From assembly GCA_046346665.1 (NCBI GenBank), contig JAXMHQ010000025.1, positions 18,809-82,808 on the forward strand: a stretch of DNA of 64,000 nt, read 5' to 3'. Position numbers and translations under genes: made by a program. This stretch comes from JAXMHQ01 sp046346665. Its GTDB lineage: Bacteria > Verrucomicrobiota > Verrucomicrobiia > Limisphaerales > JAXMHQ01. Position 1 is the stretch's first letter; each line of letters begins with the position of its first letter. Below, piece after piece: positions 30,875-38,628 of the stretch. The notes under the pieces are model-generated. The model ran no database searches, was not told the DNA's origin, and worked only from the letters and a program-made list of their open reading frames with translations.

Positions 30875-33370
30875 ATGAAGTGTTCTGTTTGGTTTTTGTT
30901 GTGCGCCGCCCTCACCGGCAGCGCGTCCGCCCAGACGCAGATTGTCGTCAACCCCGGTTTTGAAAGCGGCCTCGTCTATCCCTGGCTCATCAGCGGCGCC
31001 GGCGCCAACGTCGTCAGCGACCCGCGCTACGCCTTCAGCGGAAACGCTTACCTGCAGATGGGGATCATGAACGGTGTCCTGCAGACCGTCTACCAGACCG
31101 TCACCTTTCCAACCAACACGATCGGGGTGTCATTTTATTATTACCGCGACATCTTTTCGCCGATTGCCACCGGGTCGATCGACGCGACGTTGAACGTGTT
31201 CATCGCGCAAACCAACGGCACAACCCTTTACACGCTGGATTCCGTCGACAACACGATGGGCGGTTTGAATCGGGGCAGCGGTGCCTACTCGGCGGTTGTT
31301 TTCAACCCGACGACCTACGCCGGTCAGACCAACCTGGCGCCGCTCGCCGGACAGACGGTGAACCTGGTGTTCGTGGCGATCACCTCGCCCACCATGATCA
31401 GCAGCACCACTTTTTACATCGACAACGTCAATATCGTTTACGGCACCACCGCAGACATTCCGAACAACGACAATTTTGACAACAGCATCACCGTTCCCGG
31501 CGGCGTGGCGTCCATCAACCTTAACGCGACGAACAGCTACGCGACCAAGCAGCCGGGCGAACCCAACATCGCCGGCAACTCCGGCGGCCGCTCCGTCTGG
31601 TGGAGCTACACCCCGACCCGGCCCGGCGTGGTCACGCTCGACACCACGGGCAGCAGCTTCACGACGCTCCTCGGCGTTTACACCGGCCCGACGGTCAGCA
31701 ACCTTACCGCCGTCGGCAGCAGCAGCGGCAAGAACCAGTCGAACGGCCGCGCCAAAGTCACCTTCGGCGTCCTGGCCGGCGTGCAATACATGATCTCGGT
31801 CGACGGCTACAACGGCGCCTCCGGCCCGCTCACCTGCAGCCTGAGCTACCAAATCGACACCACCCCGCCCAAAGTCTCCATCTCCAATCCCGCCGCCAAT
31901 GCCAAGGTGACCAACTCCATGCTCACCGTGACCGGCACGGCGTCGGACAACGCCGCCGTGGCCGCGGTTGAATTTCAACTGGTCAACAGCGCCGGCACCA
32001 CACCCTTCCAGCCCGCGTTCGGCACGACCAACTGGTCCGCGCTCGTCACCGGCCTGGCTCCCGGCACCAACACCGTCCGCGTCCGCGCCGTCGATACGTC
32101 GACGAATTATTCCACCATCCAAAGCCGCACCTACAACTACACCGTCGTCAGTCCGTTCACTCTCAACATCACCGGCAACGGCACCGTCAGCCCGTCGCTC
32201 AGCGGCCAGTTGCTCGTCGTGGGCTCCTCCTACACGCTCACCGAAAAGCCGGGCTCCGGCGCCGTGTTCAACGGCTGGAGCCGGGACGGCAGCCTGTTCT
32301 CCCCTGCGACCAAGCTGACCTTCACCATGCAAAGCAACCTGGTGCTCAACGCCGACTTTGTCCCGAATCCGTTCGGTCCGATCGCCGGCGTTTACCAGGG
32401 ACTCTTCTACGACACCAACAGCCTCTCCGTCGCCAACTCAGGCCTGCTGAACGGCACACTCAAATCCAGCGGCAGTTTCAGCGCCAAAATCTCGCTCGCC
32501 GGGCAAACCCTCTCCGCGTCCGGCCTGTTCCTCGGCGACGGGTCGTGGTCGAATTCCATCGCGCGCAAAAATCTCCCGCCGCTGAGCCTCCAGCTCCAGC
32601 TCGACCTCGCGGGCGACACCCTGTCCGGCACCGTGAGCGACGGCACCTGGACCGTCCCGCTCGTGGCGAAGCGGAATGTGTATTCCAAGACCAACCTCGC
32701 CCCGCAGGCGGGCAAATACACGCTGCTGATTCCGGGCCTCGAAGAACCCGAAACCCAGCCCGGCGGCGACAGCTTTGAAACCGTCAGCATCGACACCTCC
32801 GGCAACGTGACCCTCGGCGGATTGCTCGCCGACAACACCAAGCTGTCCCAAAAGACCATCCTGTCCGCCGAATCCCAGTTCCCCGTCTACGCCTCGCTCT
32901 ACTCGGGCCAGGGCGTCCTGCTCGGCTGGCTCACCGTTGCCGACGTGGTCACCAACGATATCTATGGCACGCTCGGATGGATCAAGCAGCCCGTATCGAA
33001 CTCGAAGCTTTACCCGGCCGGATTCGTGTTCACCAACGGCATCGCGGTCGCCGGATCGAAATTCGCCTACACCAAAGGCGTCCCGCTCCTGGGCTACACG
33101 AATGGCGTGGTGGAAATGTCGAACGGCAACCTGGAGGATTTCATCTATCCGATCTTCATCGGCGCCACCGGCAAGGTGACTTCGACGAACAAACTCAGCG
33201 TAACGATCTCGACCTCGGCCGGTTCGTTCAAGGGCACCGTGCCCAACCCGGCGACGGGGAAGGGGATCTCGGTCAACGGCGTGATCCTGCAGAAGCAGGG
33301 CTACGGCTCCGGCTTTTTCCTCGGCACAAACGAATCCGGCCGCATCTTCCTTTCCCAACCGCCACCTTGA
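30875..33370 (+). CDS. Large secreted protein with Ig-like and InlB-type repeats
   Basis: A signal peptide (MKCSVWFLLCAALTGSASA) is followed by a carbohydrate-binding-like N-terminal domain (NPGFESGLVYPWLISG), a domain with WWSYTPTRPGVVTLDTTGSSF, an Ig-like segment (PKVSISNPAANAKVTNSML) and an InlB B-repeat-like segment (GSSYTLTEKPGSGAVFNGWS). The C-terminal ~330 residues (GPIAGVYQGLFYD onward) repeat a beta-rich pattern. It probably acts at the cell surface; no catalytic motif is visible. Confidence 0.82.
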   Translation: MKCSVWFLLCAALTGSASAQTQIVVNPGFESGLVYPWLISGAGANVVSDPRYAFSGNAYLQMGIMNGVLQTVYQTVTFPTNTIGVSFYYYRDIFSPIATGSIDATLNVFIAQTNGTTLYTLDSVDNTMGGLNRGSGAYSAVVFNPTTYAGQTNLAPLAGQTVNLVFVAITSPTMISSTTFYIDNVNIVYGTTADIPNNDNFDNSITVPGGVASINLNATNSYATKQPGEPNIAGNSGGRSVWWSYTPTRPGVVTLDTTGSSFTTLLGVYTGPTVSNLTAVGSSSGKNQSNGRAKVTFGVLAGVQYMISVDGYNGASGPLTCSLSYQIDTTPPKVSISNPAANAKVTNSMLTVTGTASDNAAVAAVEFQLVNSAGTTPFQPAFGTTNWSALVTGLAPGTNTVRVRAVDTSTNYSTIQSRTYNYTVVSPFTLNITGNGTVSPSLSGQLLVVGSSYTLTEKPGSGAVFNGWSRDGSLFSPATKLTFTMQSNLVLNADFVPNPFGPIAGVYQGLFYDTNSLSVANSGLLNGTLKSSGSFSAKISLAGQTLSASGLFLGDGSWSNSIARKNLPPLSLQLQLDLAGDTLSGTVSDGTWTVPLVAKRNVYSKTNLAPQAGKYTLLIPGLEEPETQPGGDSFETVSIDTSGNVTLGGLLADNTKLSQKTILSAESQFPVYASLYSGQGVLLGWLTVADVVTNDIYGTLGWIKQPVSNSKLYPAGFVFTNGIAVAGSKFAYTKGVPLLGYTNGVVEMSNGNLEDFIYPIFIGATGKVTSTNKLSVTISTSAGSFKGTVPNPATGKGISVNGVILQKQGYGSGFFLGTNESGRIFLSQPPP

Positions 33371-33382
33371 TCCACCCCGGGA

Positions 33383-33403
33383 GGGACGGCGTCTCGCCGT
33401 CCC
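33383..33403. repeat. Perfect hairpin after the secreted protein gene
   Basis: GGGACGGCG and CGCCGTCCC pair over 9 bp with a TCT loop, 12 bp after the stop codon. It has no T tract, so it is either a non-canonical terminator or a dispersed palindrome like 5698-5719. Confidence 0.6.
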
Positions 33404-33460
33404 CAATTAGAAACCCCGGCTTCGACGCGAATTCCCGCGAATTCCCGCGAACACCACAAC

Positions 33461-34285
33461 GCCTGGTAAGGCTGCGCCGCGTCGCAGCCGAACCGTAAAA
33501 AGTAGGAGTCGACGTGAGGAGACTCAAACTACCCTTTGAACCACGGAACACACGAAACACACGAAACCAGGCACGGAAAGGGCCTTCTTTTATAAAGCCC
33601 ATTCGTGTTCCCTTTCGTGTATTTAGTGTGTTCCGTGGTTAAACCTGTCCCTCTGCCATCTGCGGGCACAACCCGGATGTGGAACCGCTAATCTCCGCTA
33701 ATGGTGCGCTGATAAAGCCTGCCTGGTAGGGCTGCGCCGCGTCGCAGCCAAACCGTAAAAAGTAGGAGTCGACGTGAGGAGACTCAAACTACCCTTGAAC
33801 CACGGAACACACGGAACACACGAAACCAGGCACGGAAAGGACCTTCTTTTATAAAACCCATTCGTGTTCCCTTTCGTGTATTTCGTGTGTTCTGTGGTTA
33901 AACCTGTCCCTTTGGCATCTGCGGGCACAACCCGGATGTGGAACCGCTAATCTCCGCTAATGGTGCGCTGATAAGGCCTGCCTGGTAGGGCTGCGCCGCG
34001 TCGCAGCCAAATAATAAAAAGTAGGAGTCGACGCCTGCCGGGTGCGTAGTCCTGTCCACGGGACAAAGCCTGGTGAGGAGACTCAAACTACCCTTTGAAC
34101 CACTAATCCTGTCCGCGGGACGAAGCCTGGTGAGGAGACTCAAATTACCTTGAACCACGGAACACACGGAACACACGAAACCAGGCACGGAAAGGACCTT
34201 CTTTTTTTTGAATCCATTCGTGTTCCCTTTCGTGTATTTCGTGTGTTCCGTGGTTAAACCTGTCCCTTTGGCATCTGCGGGCACG
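33461..34285. repeat. Three tandem copies of a composite ~260-bp repeat
   Basis: Units begin at 33461, 33721 and 33980. Each contains a GTRAGGCTGCG...CGCAGCC hairpin, a GTAGGAGTCGACGTGAGGAG hairpin, a long interrupted palindrome built on ACCACGGAACACACG and its complement, and the string AATCTCCGCTAATGG. Units 1 and 2 are 260 and 259 bp; unit 3 carries extra sequence near 34033-34125 and ends without the last part. No ORF in this block is convincing. Confidence 0.9.
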
Positions 34286-34352
34286 GATCCGGACCGTCAG
34301 ACGCGAATTATCCCGAATTCGCACAAATCCAACCCAAGCCGGCAGGGCCGGT

Positions 34353-34417
34353 GACTGATCACTGGTGACTGATCACTGATGACTGATCACTGATGACTGA
34401 TCACTGATGACTGATCA
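34353..34417. repeat. 14-bp tandem repeat near tRNA-Arg
   Basis: GACTGATCACTGAT is repeated about 4.6 times with one variant in the first copy. It lies 66 bp before the tRNA. No other feature is seen between it and the tRNA. Confidence 0.9.
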
Positions 34418-34483
34418 AACTGCACTTTCCGCAAAATGCTTGCGCCCCCCGCATTCGGGCGCTATTTTTCCACGCTCCTGGGC

Positions 34484-34560
34484 GCACCCATAGCTCAATT
34501 GGATAGAGCATCTGACTACGGATCAGAAGGTTTCAGGTTCAACTCCTGATGGGTGCGCCA
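34484..34560 (+). tRNA. tRNA-Arg (anticodon ACG)
   Basis: The acceptor stem GCACCCA/TGGGTGC has 7 bp. The D arm is GCTC/GAGC, the anticodon arm is TCTGA-CTACGGA-TCAGA (anticodon ACG) and the T arm is TCAGG-TTCAACT-CCTGA. The CCA end is encoded at 34558-34560. After conversion of A34 to inosine it reads CGU, CGC and CGA. tRNA genes are frequent borders of acquired DNA; here the cassette array begins about 590 bp downstream. Confidence 0.96.
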
Positions 34561-34879
34561 TCTCCCCCAACGACTTCCGTCGAAAATAGCGAGTCCAAAA
34601 AAGTCGCCTGTGCTGCAGTTTGTGCTGCACCCCGGGTTCACCCTGAAAAGTGCGTCTCGGCTGCCAGCGCCAGGAACCGCGTCGCCTGCACCCTGGTCCC
34701 GGTTCCCCGGCGTTTATCGCTTAGTCCCCGGCAAGGGCGACCTGCGATTTTCAACTCGTCGCCTATAGCCCCCGACCGGGCGCTCCTGGATCTCTCGCGA
34801 GCGACCTTTTCAACCGCGCGCCGATCGCTGAGCGGCCCCCGCCGGGTCTGACTGTCCCCCCGTGGGACTGGTTGCTAGG
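34561..34879. other. Gap after tRNA-Arg with no recognisable gene
   Basis: Short ORFs can be read on the plus strand (for example 34553-34768) but they overlap the tRNA and resemble no family I know. A degraded integration remnant is possible but not demonstrable. Confidence 0.5.
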
Positions 34880-35077
34880 TCAGACCGTTTTGGTGAGGGC
34901 CTTGCGTAGCGACGCGAGCAAACGCGTGATCGAGACCGGGCGGGGTTGCTTGGGCCAGGGAGCCCCGTTCATGCGCACCCAGAACTGACGAGAGCCGGCG
35001 TAAAGGTGGAAGAGCAGGATCTTGAGGTTTTTCCCGCGGCGATAATCCTTGATCGAAATTCGCAAATCTGGTTTCAT
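34880..35077 (-). CDS. Small basic hypothetical protein at the head of the cassette array
   Basis: A 65-aa basic protein (DLRISIKDYRRGKNLKILLF, then FWVRMNGAPWP and SITRLLASLRKALTK). It reads away from the array, the orientation expected of an integron integrase, but it is far too short and has no tyrosine-recombinase motif. The RMNGAPWP and SLRKAL segments have the look of a conserved small protein. I do not recognise its function, and no clear ribosome binding site is seen. Confidence 0.5.
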   Translation of the reverse strand: MKPDLRISIKDYRRGKNLKILLFHLYAGSRQFWVRMNGAPWPKQPRPVSITRLLASLRKALTKTV

Positions 35078-35151
35078 AAACCCATGGTAACAGGAGAGGT
35101 TAGAAAAAGCAGCCGTGCACGATGGCGTGCACAGCCCATCGTAGAATAAGA

Positions 35152-35158
35152 GTTCGGC
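35152..35158 (+). other. First core site, candidate attI or array boundary
   Basis: GTTCGGC lies 5 bp before the first cassette ORF and is identical to the core that ends the sites at 36187 and 36719. No pairing inverse core lies upstream, as expected of attI. A small GTGCAC...GTGCAC hairpin is at 35115-35132. Confidence 0.5.
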
Positions 35159-35163
35159 AACCG

Positions 35164-35571
35164 ATGCATAGACTATCCATGAAGCTCCGTATCATTTTGG
35201 CGATAGCCTTGACCTGTGTTAGCTGCATGGGATCTACCGTCATGCCCGAATCGAGCCGGACCATTCCTGGCTTTGGCGGTCGAGCCTTGTCACAGCGTCC
35301 GCCTCCAACGCACTTGATTCGCGGGATTGTGCCAGCTGGGGGCGATTCCTTAGGACGACGCATCTTCGAGGTAGGAACCCAGCGGTTCACCGACTTGGAT
35401 GAGTTCAAGGCATTTGTTCGTTCGTTGCCACCGGGATCGATTCTCGCATGGGATTCTGGCTGCTGGCGCTATGAAATTATTCCGCTGGAGCACTCGAAAG
35501 AGACCATTCCTGCCTTCAAAGATTACTGCAAGGGATATGGCGTGGAGTTCCGTTACATCTGTGGCTATTGA
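35164..35571 (+). CDS. Cassette 1: small exported hypothetical protein
   Basis: The ATG at 35164 lies 5 bp after the first core; another is at 35179. The N-terminus (MKLRIILAIALTCVSCMGS) looks like a signal or lipoprotein peptide. The mature part contains RIFEVGTQRFTDLDEFKAFV and RSLPPGSILAWDSGCWRYE, and has several cysteines. I do not recognise a family. The attC at 35587 follows 15 bp after the stop. Confidence 0.75.
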   Translation: MHRLSMKLRIILAIALTCVSCMGSTVMPESSRTIPGFGGRALSQRPPPTHLIRGIVPAGGDSLGRRIFEVGTQRFTDLDEFKAFVRSLPPGSILAWDSGCWRYEIIPLEHSKETIPAFKDYCKGYGVEFRYICGY

Positions 35572-35586
35572 TTCTGCGGTTGATTG

Positions 35587-35712
35587 GCCGAACAATGCGG
35601 TGCAGCGAACAGCCACCGCGCCGTTACGAAAGATGAGCGTCAGACATCAGATCACTGTGGTTGCAGCCGAAGTCCGGTTGCCAGTGGCTGTCGCTGACCT
35701 GGAGCGTTAGGC
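35587..35712 (+). other. attC site 1 (126 bp)
   Basis: Inverse core GCCGAAC (35587-35593) and core GTTAGGC (35706-35712) flank pairing arms such as GCGGTGCAG and CAGTGGCTGTCGCTGACC. The body resembles sites 2, 5 and 6. Confidence 0.85.
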
Positions 35713-35730
35713 GACAATACGCGCACTGTC

Positions 35731-36033
35731 ATGGACAACAGCTTTTGCAGGTTTCCTCAGACGCGGTTCTGGCACGAGGTTCGCCAGCATCTCGCTGTGC
35801 TTCCGGGCATCACAGTTACAAGTTTAGAGGACATGCCCATTGGCGGCTCTTGGCTTGATTTCACCTTTCGCGAGCATTCGTTCACCATCAATGCAGAGTC
35901 AGGAGAGTTCCTGTTTTTCGTCGAGGACTGCCCGGCGTCAGTGCGTGCTGAGGTCACGGCGCACTTCGAGCCGTTCTTTGCAGAGCAGACCGACCACGGA
36001 GACAGTGGTGACATCACCTTGAGGCGAGTATGA
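35731..36033 (+). CDS. Cassette 2: 100-aa hypothetical protein
   Basis: A compact acidic protein (FWHEVRQHLAVLPGITVTSL, DFTFREHSFTINAESGEFLF, then FFVEDCPASVRAEVTAHFEP). It has no signal peptide or membrane segment, so it is probably cytoplasmic. The start is 19 bp after core 1, and the inverse core of attC 2 lies 7 bp after the stop. The size and lack of relatives are typical of integron cassettes. Function unknown. Confidence 0.8.
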   Translation: MDNSFCRFPQTRFWHEVRQHLAVLPGITVTSLEDMPIGGSWLDFTFREHSFTINAESGEFLFFVEDCPASVRAEVTAHFEPFFAEQTDHGDSGDITLRRV

Positions 36034-36040
36034 GCCTGTC

Positions 36041-36187
36041 GCCTAACAATGCGGTGCAGGCAACTCCGATGAATCGCGAGCAGGCCGCCACCGCGCCGTT
36101 ACGAGAGATGAGTATTTGGCACATCACATCGTGGTTGCAGTCGCGAGCGCGGCTGCCGGTGGCTGTGCCTGACCTGGAGCGTTCGGC
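36041..36187 (+). other. attC site 2 (147 bp)
   Basis: Inverse core GCCTAAC (36041-36047) and core GTTCGGC (36181-36187) bound the site. Arms GGTGCAGGCA and TGCCTGACC pair with one extrahelical base, as attC folding requires. The inner arms GCCACCG and CGGTGGC extend the stem. Confidence 0.92.
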
Positions 36188-36202
36188 AACTCCAAAATAA
36201 TT

Positions 36203-36601
36203 ATGCGCATACAACACTTCATTTTAAGCGCCGCAGCTTTGGTTGCTATTTTCGCAATCAGTTGCTCAAAGAGTCGGAGCGATCAGACGGCAGATGGTCA
36301 CGGTCTTCGGAGATTATCCCAGTTGCCGGCCAACATGACGACAAAGGAACTGGGGGTCGTTGAGTTTTCAGCGCATACCCCCAAGTCTTTCACTCTTGGT
36401 CCAGGCACGAATTGCGTCATCACTCCAACGATTCTCCCTGACAGCATTCTCAAACTGCACATCGCAGTTGAAACGAAGGATGCTGATGGAAAGGCAAGTC
36501 AAATGGGGCAGGGAGAGGTCACGCAACGTTCCGGTCAGCAGTGTGGCATTTCAGTCGGTGACATGATGATAAGTTTAACACCAAAGCTAAAGGTCGAATG
36601 A
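36203..36601 (+). CDS. Cassette 3: small lipoprotein, unknown function
   Basis: The signal peptide ends in FAISC, a lipobox, giving a lipid-anchored protein. The mature part (SQLPANMTTKELGVVEFSAH, FTLGPGTNCVITPTILPDSI, AVETKDADGKASQMGQGEV) is beta-rich. The start lies 15 bp after core 2, and attC 3 begins 3 bp after the stop. No family recognised; the ISVGDMMISLTPKL ending suggests a complete domain. Confidence 0.8.
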   Translation: MRIQHFILSAAALVAIFAISCSKSRSDQTADGHGLRRLSQLPANMTTKELGVVEFSAHTPKSFTLGPGTNCVITPTILPDSILKLHIAVETKDADGKASQMGQGEVTQRSGQQCGISVGDMMISLTPKLKVE

Positions 36602-36604
36602 TTA

Positions 36605-36719
36605 TGCCGAACCAGACGCTGGACCGAATTGCGAGAAGATCTCGCAGTTTTCGGACGAGTGTTTGCAGATTCATGATTTTGGATTTGCGTGCTCGCAATC
36701 GGTCAGCTTTGCGTTCGGC
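36605..36719 (+). other. attC site 3 (115 bp)
   Basis: Inverse core GCCGAAC (36605-36611) and core GTTCGGC (36713-36719) are perfect complements. GGACCGAATTGCGAG and CTCGCAATCGGTC pair with one bulged base. Its body differs from the site-2 family. Confidence 0.9.
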
Positions 36720-36725
36720 CCGGTC

Positions 36726-37292
36726 ATGAAGGCGTCGACCCAATTCAGTCGTCTGTTGGCGGGCGTTCAGCATCGAGGGGCGCTCATGGATGACGTGGGG
36801 CACGCTGCAAATCGAGTTCTGCCAGGTCTTCCATATCCGCGCCTGTTCGCGGAGCTGGTGGAGGGGCATACATTCGTTGCGTTCGACGTTGGCAGAGTCC
36901 GCGTTTACGGCAACGCTCGGGGTGAGGAGGATAGCTTGGAGGACCTGTTGGCCGACAGGATTTTGACCGACACGTTGTGCGGAGCTGGATTCCTGCCGTT
37001 TGGTCGGCCTGCCACGGGTCACTATGATCGGGTCTGCTTCGACATGCGTGGACGAGAGCATGCGGTCGATGCGCCAGTGGTTCTGATGGACCACGAAGCC
37101 ATACTCAGCTTTAACCGAATCCCGAGACCCGAGCACTTGGCCGATGGCATCATGGAATTGCTGGACACTGATGGCGTGAAGGCCGAACCAGGCGCTGCAC
37201 CCAACAGCCGCCCGCCCTCTCAGTTGCGAGCATCACAGGAAGTTCAGTCGCCCGATTCGCAGCGGACGACTTCCTCCGGCGGCTGTGGGTGA
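36726..37292 (+). CDS. Cassette 4: SMI1/KNR4 (SUKH)-like protein
   Basis: The start lies 6 bp after core 3. Residues ~85-145 (FGRPATGHYDRVCFDMRGRE, then VVLMDHEAILSFNRIPRP) resemble the SUKH/SMI1-KNR4 fold, a family widespread as immunity proteins against bacterial toxins and common in integron cassettes. The earlier LPGLPYPRLFAELVEGHTFV also fits. The last ~35 residues are encoded inside attC 4, and the stop lies within that site's right arm. Family assignment is from pattern only. Confidence 0.75.
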   Translation: MKASTQFSRLLAGVQHRGALMDDVGHAANRVLPGLPYPRLFAELVEGHTFVAFDVGRVRVYGNARGEEDSLEDLLADRILTDTLCGAGFLPFGRPATGHYDRVCFDMRGREHAVDAPVVLMDHEAILSFNRIPRPEHLADGIMELLDTDGVKAEPGAAPNSRPPSQLRASQEVQSPDSQRTTSSGGCG

Positions 37293-37307
37293 GCTGATGC
37301 GTTAGGT
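37182..37307 (+). other. attC site 4 (126 bp), overlapping the end of cassette 4
   Basis: Inverse core GCCGAAC (37182-37188) pairs with core GTTAGGT (37301-37307). Arms CACCCAACAGCCGCC and GGCGGCTGTGGGTG pair with one extrahelical base. The site overlaps the cassette 4 coding sequence. Confidence 0.85.
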
Positions 37308-37310
37308 GTC

Positions 37311-37787
37311 ATGTCGCGCATACTCCAAAAGAAGCGTTTATTAATGGCAGGTGGGATACTGTCTGCCAGTTATCTTGGTCTGTATATGTTGGACGCGACT
37401 CTCGGCGGCTACGACCCTAATTACACTTCAGACGGACGGAGCCGATACACATTCGGACTTTTAGTGCATGATTGCATTATGTGGCAGCCGAGGTTTGGCT
37501 CATACTACAACGAGTATCGGCACGATTTCATCGGCATCGCGTTTTATCCGCTTCTCCAGCTTGACCACCGTTATATCCACAAGACACATTCGGTCGGTGA
37601 TGATGACTTTCCGAAGTGGTGGGAGAGTTTGGCAGACACAGACATTCACCCGATTTATCGAGCTGATTACAGGCGGTGGAAGGCCGTCGGATTGAAGTAT
37701 GAGCCAGCACTTGATGCAGCCAGAGCGCGCGGCGACACCAATGAGGTGCGGCGGATTCGGAAGTTGATCCGAGAGGAGTCGAAATGA
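37311..37787 (+). CDS. Cassette 5: membrane-anchored hypothetical protein
   Basis: A short N-terminal hydrophobic helix (LLMAGGILSASYLGLYMLDA) is followed by a domain rich in aromatic residues (MWQPRFGSYYNEYRHDFIGI, AFYPLLQLDHRYIHKTH). The C-terminus is a charged helix (RARGDTNEVRRIRKLIREES). It starts 4 bp after core 4. No family recognised; it may be an exported or inner-membrane protein. Confidence 0.78.
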   Translation: MSRILQKKRLLMAGGILSASYLGLYMLDATLGGYDPNYTSDGRSRYTFGLLVHDCIMWQPRFGSYYNEYRHDFIGIAFYPLLQLDHRYIHKTHSVGDDDFPKWWESLADTDIHPIYRADYRRWKAVGLKYEPALDAARARGDTNEVRRIRKLIREESK

Positions 37788-37806
37788 GTGGTGACGAACA
37801 AATGAC

Positions 37807-37983
37807 ACCTAACAATGCGGTGCAGGCAACTCCGATGAATCGCGAGCAGGCCGCCACCGCGCCGTGACGAGAGATGAGTATTTGGCACATCACATCGTGG
37901 TTGCAGTCGCAAGCGCGGCTTCGGTCTCCGCACGGCTGCGACCCGACAAGCCCGGTGGCTGTGCCTGACCTGGAGCGTTAGCC
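37807..37983 (+). other. attC site 5 (177 bp)
   Basis: Inverse core ACCTAAC (37807-37813) and core GTTAGCC (37977-37983) bound the site. The left body is nearly identical to site 2 over about 100 bp. It is longer because of an inserted stretch (37918-37950) that site 6 shares. Confidence 0.9.
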
Positions 37984-37984
37984 A

Positions 37985-38452
37985 GTGAAGTCCAAGCATC
38001 CATCGTATCCGTTCGTTCCCCGCACAACTGCGATGATGCTTCCGGGTCAGTTCTGGGCGCTACCCCTGCGCGACGGTTCATTTGGTTGTGGCCGGGTGAT
38101 TGAGTTGGAGCCTCACAAGCGAGTCCTATTCTTGGCGGCGGTGCTCGACTGGCATAGTGATTCGCCACCGACCTCGGATGCGATTGCTGGCGCGAGATGC
38201 ATTAACCAAGGCCGAGCGCATCTCATAGCGATTAGAGAATCCGGCGGTTCCATCTTGGGCCATAGACCGCTGCACCTTGACGAGATCGAGCCGTGGGTCT
38301 TTCGCGGTGCGGCGTCTTGCCTGAACAGCTGGGTCCAGCGGGGTTTCGAGGCACTGCGCCCACAAGTTCCTGAGGACTCACGATTGCCGATATTCAGCAC
38401 GTGGGGATTCAGGGTACCGGTTCGAATTGCAGAGAAGCATTTTCTGTGTTGA
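37985..38452 (+). CDS. Cassette 6: Imm26-like protein
   Basis: The GTG start lies 2 bp after core 5. The N-terminal stretch LPGQFWALPLRDGSFGCGRV and VLFLAAVLDW match the pattern of immunity protein 26 (a small beta-barrel found with polymorphic toxins). No toxin gene is nearby. Such orphan immunity genes in cassettes may protect against toxins from neighbours. The rest (RAHLIAIRESGGSILGHRPL) is unassigned. Family assignment is from pattern only. Confidence 0.75.
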   Translation: MKSKHPSYPFVPRTTAMMLPGQFWALPLRDGSFGCGRVIELEPHKRVLFLAAVLDWHSDSPPTSDAIAGARCINQGRAHLIAIRESGGSILGHRPLHLDEIEPWVFRGAASCLNSWVQRGFEALRPQVPEDSRLPIFSTWGFRVPVRIAEKHFLC

Positions 38453-38454
38453 TG

Positions 38455-38616
38455 GGCTAACCATCGGTGCAGGCAATCCCGCTGTAGCGGGACGCCGTTA
38501 CGAGACATGAACAAATGGCACATCACATCGTGGTTGCAGCCGCGGGCGCGGCTTCGGTCTCCGCACCGCTGCGGCCCGACAAGCCCGGTGGCTGTGCCTG
38601 ACCTGGAGCGTTAGGT
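38455..38616 (+). other. attC site 6 (162 bp)
   Basis: Inverse core GGCTAAC (38455-38461) and core GTTAGGT (38610-38616) bound the site. The body matches site 5, including GGCACATCACATCGTGGTTG and the right arm GGTGGCTGTGCCTGACC. Confidence 0.9.
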
Positions 38617-38628
38617 GGCTACACGTTT

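Noticed and set aside
33461..34285. Possible CRISPR array
   Set aside because: The units are about 260 bp, adjacent and nearly identical, with no spacer pattern and no cas genes nearby.
34561..34879. Phage integrase remnant next to the tRNA
   Set aside because: No integrase-like segment is visible in any frame, and no repeated tRNA end was found downstream.
34880..35077. Integron integrase (intI) at the array head
   Set aside because: The ORF is 65 aa and has no R-H-R-Y motif or intI-specific insertion.
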